Shown: piece by piece, positions 51,901 through 64,000 of the stretch
Numbering within the stretch: position 1 is the first letter of the stretch
Layout: every line of letters starts with the position of its first letter
NCBI GenBank assembly: GCA_034687125.1
Contig: JAQGBZ010000284.1
Location: 1 to 64,000, forward strand
DNA: 64,000 nucleotides
Origin: Neelides folsomi
Taxonomy: Eukaryota; Arthropoda; Collembola; Neelipleona; Neelidae
Direction of reading: 5' to 3'
Translations under genes and position numbers: made by a program
Notes under the pieces: generated by a model
The model's input: only the letters and a program-made list of their open reading frames with translations
What the model was told of the DNA's origin: nothing
Databases searched by the model: none

Positions 51901-52929
51901 ATGACAATGAAGAGCGTCGACATCACAACGGCAATGATTCCAGTCGTCAGCTCGTCAACGAGAATCGTCAGGGTCGCATTGACAAGGACGTTGCTGAAGA
52001 GAAGGCAACAAAGTAGGAAATTCCCGTGGTTCCGAACAGGAGCTATTTTAGAAGCGTACGACTTTTCCGCCACAGTACCCGTGTTTATGATTATTTTGAG
52101 ATCTGTCTTGTTCAGCGACATCAACCCGAGGTTTAGACCTACAAATTACAATTGGACTTTAGACTTTGATATTTAATTACCCATTTTATTTTAATGAATG
52201 TTGAATGACCAGAGAAAAGGCCTGAGAGCACTAGGAGTAAGATGAGTAGCAGGATGTGAACCCAAGTTGGCATAATCCTCGTTGTCAATTTAATGGTGAG
52301 CCAAGATTGAACACCTTGAAAGACGAATTCTTCTGACTCGTTGTCTTTAAGGCAGATATACATAAGCTTGTGGTCTTCTTTGACGGGCAGCGTGACATTG
52401 ACAAGACCGGTTGAGTACTTTCCCCTTTTGTATAATGGGTCACCGGTGGATTCGCACTATGAAAAAATTAAATGATTTAAATACCTCTTAATATTTTATA
52501 ATTTAAAGAATAAAATAAACATTTTAGTAATGTTCATTAAACACTAATTAATTTATGAAGAAACAATCATTGTGAACCTTTCTTATAAATTTGCATTGAA
52601 AAGTTTAATTGATTTACCTTGTAAATAGCTCCCATGGTAGGGTCGTCGTGATCACACCGATTCGGGACAGCTGAGAATTTAAGCTCAAAAAATTTTGGGA
52701 AAATCCCGTAGAGTCGGAGCCGAAGAACCGTGAGTTCTTGAATTGCCGCCGTCCCATCGGGCAAGTATTCGACCCTCTTTTTGTCCGAGTCGTACTCGAC
52801 GCTCATCCCAAACAGCTTGGAAGTGAGGTTGTGGGTTTGGGGTCGAGCGAGATCCGAGTCATGTGTCTGGTGACTTGTCACAACAGAGAGAGACATGGTT
52901 CCAAGGAGGAGAAGTACCAGCCACCGCAT
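48942..52929 (-). CDS. CNNM: CNNM-family (ancient conserved domain) magnesium transport protein
   Basis: Twelve exons (52929-52618, 52456-52210, 52138-51705, 51595-51424, 51349-51158, 50531-50391, 50267-50136, 50069-49933, 49849-49708, 49592-49360, 49243-49196, 49049-48942) total 2298 nt, 765 residues. A signal peptide ([15 protein letters not shown]) leads an extracellular domain. The DUF21 membrane module follows: [30 protein letters not shown] and [20 protein letters not shown]. Next is the cytosolic CBS pair ([48 protein letters not shown]). A cyclic-nucleotide-binding-like domain ([16 protein letters not shown]) and a short tail end the protein. The family, which includes Drosophila UEX, mediates or regulates magnesium efflux. 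A longer frame reaches 53115, but the Met at 52929 gives a clean signal peptide. The donor after exon 10 (GTTAAA) is weak. The gene symbol is at family level. Confidence 0.95.
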
Positions 52930-54969
52930 TGTACAACTAAGGCCCTTTACTGCACACAAGAAGACCACAACGAGGATGAGACCACCTGAGCCCACGACGA
53001 CTCCCTCGCCAATGAACTCACCAGTGAGGATGATTGGGAATTGGCATGGACGTCGGTTGTGTCCATCGTGGCAGTCGACGGTCCGCTCCTCCCGTCCTCC
53101 TCTTTCACTTCTCAAATGGGCCCTTTTGGAATTTGGCGGATCTTTCCTTCAACTTGTAACTCGAAGGCAACTCCAATCACTCCAATGTTGACTTTGACAC
53201 GCACGAGAGAAAAGACGTTTAATTTCACAATCCTCTCCCATCGCCACCCAAACGACCACAACACACACGCGGTGATGTTTTGGAGATGCCAAGGGAATTA
53301 ACTATATGAGCAGTCTGCTAAATAACACTCACGTTACCCCGTATTTACCTCAACCCATCCGCGTAGGACAAGGGTTTCATCCAATCCTAGAGAATTCTCA
53401 TTTAGATCCAAGAATCCAGAAATCCTTATGCCCTTCATTTAATTAAATTAATAACATTTATTAAACAATTAGTAAAAACTAACAATTTTATAATAATTCC
53501 AATTATCATGAATATTATTTTAGGTATGTTATCATAGCCGAATTATTATTCACTCTTGTTATAAAATACGCAAGTTAATATTATATTGACTTAAATTATA
53601 TTATATTTTCATCAACCTAAAATTATGAATGAACCAGATTAAGCTATGAAGATTATAAAATATATATTTATATGAAATATGCTTGTACAACAATATAGGC
53701 TATACTTACACATAATGCGCATATTTTAATCGAACTGCATACTTTTTTAATATAGCAAACTGTGTTTTTATAAGATTAGTTTGTAGAAAGAAGCAAATAG
53801 GTAACTAAAATTATAAAATTTATGTCTTATAATAAACACCAAACTTTTAACAAGAGTATCAAATGATATTTATTAGCTTTTGTCTTCTATAACTTTAATG
53901 CTTAAAATGTTTATGTTAACATTAAGATTACGTGGCTAACAATAAGTTAGATTAGTGGGCGTGAAAATGCTTTTATACATAAATGAACATCGACTGATAA
54001 CAGTTTTATTAATTGCAAATCTGTACTTATCTTCAGATTTTTATCTTAATATCACAAAAAAACCATTAATAAAATTAAGCATAAACTTTCGTATATAGCA
54101 AGTTAATCTCCCAAATAAAAATCCTCTTAAAATTTTATTTCATTAAACTTAAGATTACTTCCATGTTTCATGTAATACTATGCAAAAACCAAAGTTATTA
54201 AAACCGTATGTAAATATTATATTCAGCTGAATATTGTACGCTAAGGTACCACGTTAATGCAATGAAGTCGAAATAGCAGTACATGCTTATTAAGAAATCG
54301 AGAATTCCTAGAGCATAAAGCTTGAAAATTAAAATTATCCAGTGTCGTGAAAATGATTACAAGATGAAATTCCAAATCACGAGTAAAATCCAATGAATAG
54401 TGTTTATTTTGCATTTTAAAACAAATAGACATGAAAAGACTAATTCTATAATATAATCATCGGCAATAATTTATAAAAATTTAAAATATTTTGTCATGCA
54501 TAACTTTTATTTTAAGTAATATAAATATAGTTAATTGTTTGAATCACGACAATTGATTAATATTTCGTTTTTCTAATTGTAAGTTATAGGTAAATCACTT
54601 TTGATTGAATTTATCTATAAAGTTTAATTAGTCCTTAAACACTCAAGTCTTTAGTTGAAATATTTATTAAAGAAATCGTTAAAATTAATTTAAACATGTA
54701 CTAATGCGTTGCAATATACATGAAAATGAAGACGTGAGTTCGAAGTAAATTTTGATAAATTTACAGTTACAAATTACACAAACTTACGCCTGTTTTGGAT
54801 TAAAGTCTGGGGTCTCTTCATTGGAATTGAAGAGAGAGAAAACGACATTATTCAAACAACAACGTTGATGAAGAAAAACATTTCACTAGATAATACTTTA
54901 CAACTTTGATTCTTTAACAACGATTATTCACAAATGGATGAATTGCTAGTAAAATATATATTAATGAAC
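52930..54969. other. CNNM upstream region and AT-rich gap before SLK
   Basis: About 52930-53400 is GC-richer and lies directly upstream of CNNM, so it probably holds the CNNM promoter and 5' untranslated region. The rest is AT-rich and should contain the SLK 3' untranslated region. I see no further gene. Confidence 0.5.
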
Positions 54970-62557
<7,588 letters not shown>

Positions 62558-63170
62558 CCTTCCCGGGTCAATGCATGTCAGAGGGGGAGGTCGGAGGGTC
62601 GTGGGGTTGGTTCGGCTAGTTCACTTCGTCCCACGGCCGCACAATCACCACTACTGGCTGCCCATCTCACCCAAATTCACATTTCAGATGTGCAGTTCCC
62701 ACTCCTTGTATCTCTCGACGTATGCCGATGAGCTCCCGTAGAGGGACTCCCAAAACCTGCACCTTTCTTTCTTCACTTCCCTCTGGGCTCCACTCCCGGT
62801 CAGACCCGATCCGGCCCAGGTTTTGTCAACCGCCTTCTTCTCAGGTGAAAATTGGACGAGGTGCCGGAGATAGGGCAAAAAGAGGTCTTGGTGAGGTGAA
62901 TCGTGAATCTCGAGAGAGACGTAGTACTCAGCCTGCTCATTTGGGGGCTTCACTTCGCCCGCATCAGCTTGCCTCATCTCCCTCAAGCCCCAACGAGTTG
63001 TCTTGAACGCCCAGATTGATCTAACGTTCTTCTCATCAAACATCGCGAAATGGTAAAGGTGCAAATGAACAAAATAAGTATTTTAAGCATATTTTAACCA
63101 TTAAGTATTATAAACCAATGATGAGCGATATGATGCAAATGTACTCAAAAGCTTAAATGGTATTTTAAAC
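62558..63170. promoter_or_regulatory. 613-bp divergent intergenic region between SLK and MSH4
   Basis: SLK (-) and MSH4 (+) start codons are 613 bases apart, head to head, so the promoters of both genes, or a shared one, should lie here. About 62560-63060 is GC-rich, like SLK exon 1, and the 100 bases before MSH4 are AT-rich. No core promoter motif can be singled out with confidence. A minus-strand frame occupies most of the GC-rich part and is listed separately. Confidence 0.45.
62684..63043 (-). CDS. Putative small protein, unrecognised, between SLK and MSH4
   Basis: From ATG 63043 to the stop at 62684 there are 119 codons, and the frame is open a further seven codons upstream. The predicted protein starts MFDEKNVRSIWAFKTTRWG and ends AYVERYKEWELHI. 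It is rich in W, Y, F and charged residues and has no signal peptide or membrane span. The mix of residues looks more like a real soluble domain than a chance frame, and no other frame here does. I do not recognise the family. It could be a small gene, an exon of a gene whose other exons I cannot see, an upstream frame in the SLK 5' leader, or chance in GC-rich DNA. Confidence 0.35.
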   Translation of the reverse strand: MFDEKNVRSIWAFKTTRWGLREMRQADAGEVKPPNEQAEYYVSLEIHDSPHQDLFLPYLRHLVQFSPEKKAVDKTWAGSGLTGSGAQREVKKERCRFWESLYGSSSAYVERYKEWELHI

Positions 63171-64000
63171 ATGCAGCAAAATCCGAGAAAAAGAGGTCAT
63201 GCAGCGCGGTCGATGGGAACACATTCGCGTCTTGACCAAAGGTATCTGTTCATCACAGAAGGTCGAGGGTCATTCAGAGGAGAAATCGGGATGGCGTGTG
63301 TATCAACTGACACTGCTCAAATAATCCTATCACAATTTACAGACACTTCGACATACTCAAACACATTGACTAAGATCGACATAACAAGTCCATATCAGGT
63401 AAATCCCATTGAAACATTGAGCTCAATAATAAGTTTAAAACAATTGTATTGGTGTTTGCAATATTTGTATCTATATTTGTATAAATGACAGTTAATTAAA
63501 TTAGTAAGGTTGATATTTTTCGTGTTTCAGATAATTGTTCCTTCCAATGCTGATGCCCAAGGAGATAGGTCCCGCCTCCATGATTTAATTCATAAAAATC
63601 ATCCACATATCGACTTGATACTGATCCAGCGAAAATTCTTTGATGACAAAATGGGTCTATATAACATCAAATCCTTGGTCGCACCTTCCTATGCTGCAAT
63701 CGTTCATCAAGTAGTGAAGAAACACTATTTGTTGGCTGCGGCCGCAGCGGCAATCAAATACATAGAATCAACATTAGGAATTTACTATTCCCGAAACTGC
63801 GTCAAAATAGTATTCCATGGACCTGAGGATACTATGATGATAGGTAATGTACACTAATTAAAATACATGCTTCAATTACTACAAATATTAATTTTAAGTA
63901 ATTGTATTAATTCTTGCATTAATAATTGTATTAGTTGTAAGTAAAATTTCCTATGACAATAGATTCAGCGACAGTCGAGCATTTGGAACTTATTCGGAAT
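63171..64000 (+). CDS. MSH4: MSH4 (meiotic MutS homologue), 5' part, runs off the window
   Basis: Exons 63171-63398, 63531-63843 and 63963-beyond 64000 join in phase. The frame reads FITEGRGSFRGEIGMACVST, then TAQIILSQFTDTSTYSNTL, then HYLLAAAAAAIKYIESTLG and HLELIRN. These match the N-terminal (connector) region of MSH4: EGRG.ARGEIGMA, then QIILSQFADN.TY, then a LAA.AALLKYVE-like helix, then LELL. MSH4 pairs with MSH5 as a clamp on meiotic recombination intermediates and promotes crossovers; it does not repair mismatches. The ATPase domain lies beyond the right edge. The start chosen is the first ATG in frame. Like other MSH4 proteins it lacks the mismatch-recognition domain I at its N-terminus. 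Confidence 0.93.

Noticed and set aside
51681-52176. Plus-strand frames of 100-111 codons
   Set aside because: They are antisense shadows of the CNNM DUF21 exon, which reads correctly on the minus strand.

Overview
This is a 64 kb piece of a nuclear animal genome, almost certainly from an arthropod. The genes are split by many short GT-AG introns in an AT-rich background. The protein set includes a Kekkon-like LRR-Ig receptor, a PVR (VEGFR/PDGFR)-like ectodomain and a Slik/SLK kinase. MSH4 is present, and this gene is absent from Drosophila, so the window is not drosophilid. I cannot place it more finely; a springtail, copepod or another non-drosophilid pancrustacean would fit. All gene models below were made by hand: exons were joined where phase, GT-AG ends and family similarity agreed, and each complete model sums to a whole number of codons.

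Layout. Positions 1-17.78 kb hold no host gene I can support. This stretch alternates between AT-rich tracts and more GC-rich, gene-free blocks, and it carries one broken Tc3-like transposon (about 8.29-9.87 kb). A six-exon Kekkon-like LRR-Ig transmembrane receptor lies at 17.78-24.86 kb (+) in GC-richer sequence. A 4.9 kb AT-rich gene-free stretch follows. From 29.74 to 42.83 kb (-) runs a 21-exon DENND5 (Rab6-interacting DENN/RUN/PLAT protein) gene. Its 5 kb first intron holds a complete gene on the opposite strand (38.2-41.35 kb, +): a five-Ig, single-pass PVR-like receptor with no kinase domain. Two DNA transposon derivatives sit in other DENND5 introns: a deleted Tc1/mariner element at 33.10-33.89 kb and a palindromic MITE at 35.55-35.72 kb.

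From 45.34 to 47.81 kb (+) is mitochondrial GatB, divergent from DENND5. It converges on a CNNM-family magnesium transporter-like gene at 48.94-52.93 kb (-). A 22-exon SLK/Slik kinase occupies 54.97-62.56 kb (-). MSH4 starts at 63.17 kb (+), head to head with SLK, and runs off the right end. A small unrecognised reading frame lies in the gap between them.

The genes do not form one pathway. They are ordinary host functions: neural or epithelial adhesion receptor, Rab/membrane traffic, mitochondrial tRNA charging, magnesium homeostasis, ERM-kinase signalling and meiotic recombination. The most unusual items are the nested kinase-less receptor and the sharply patterned base composition of the left 25 kb. 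I did not find convincing evidence of a wholly new system.
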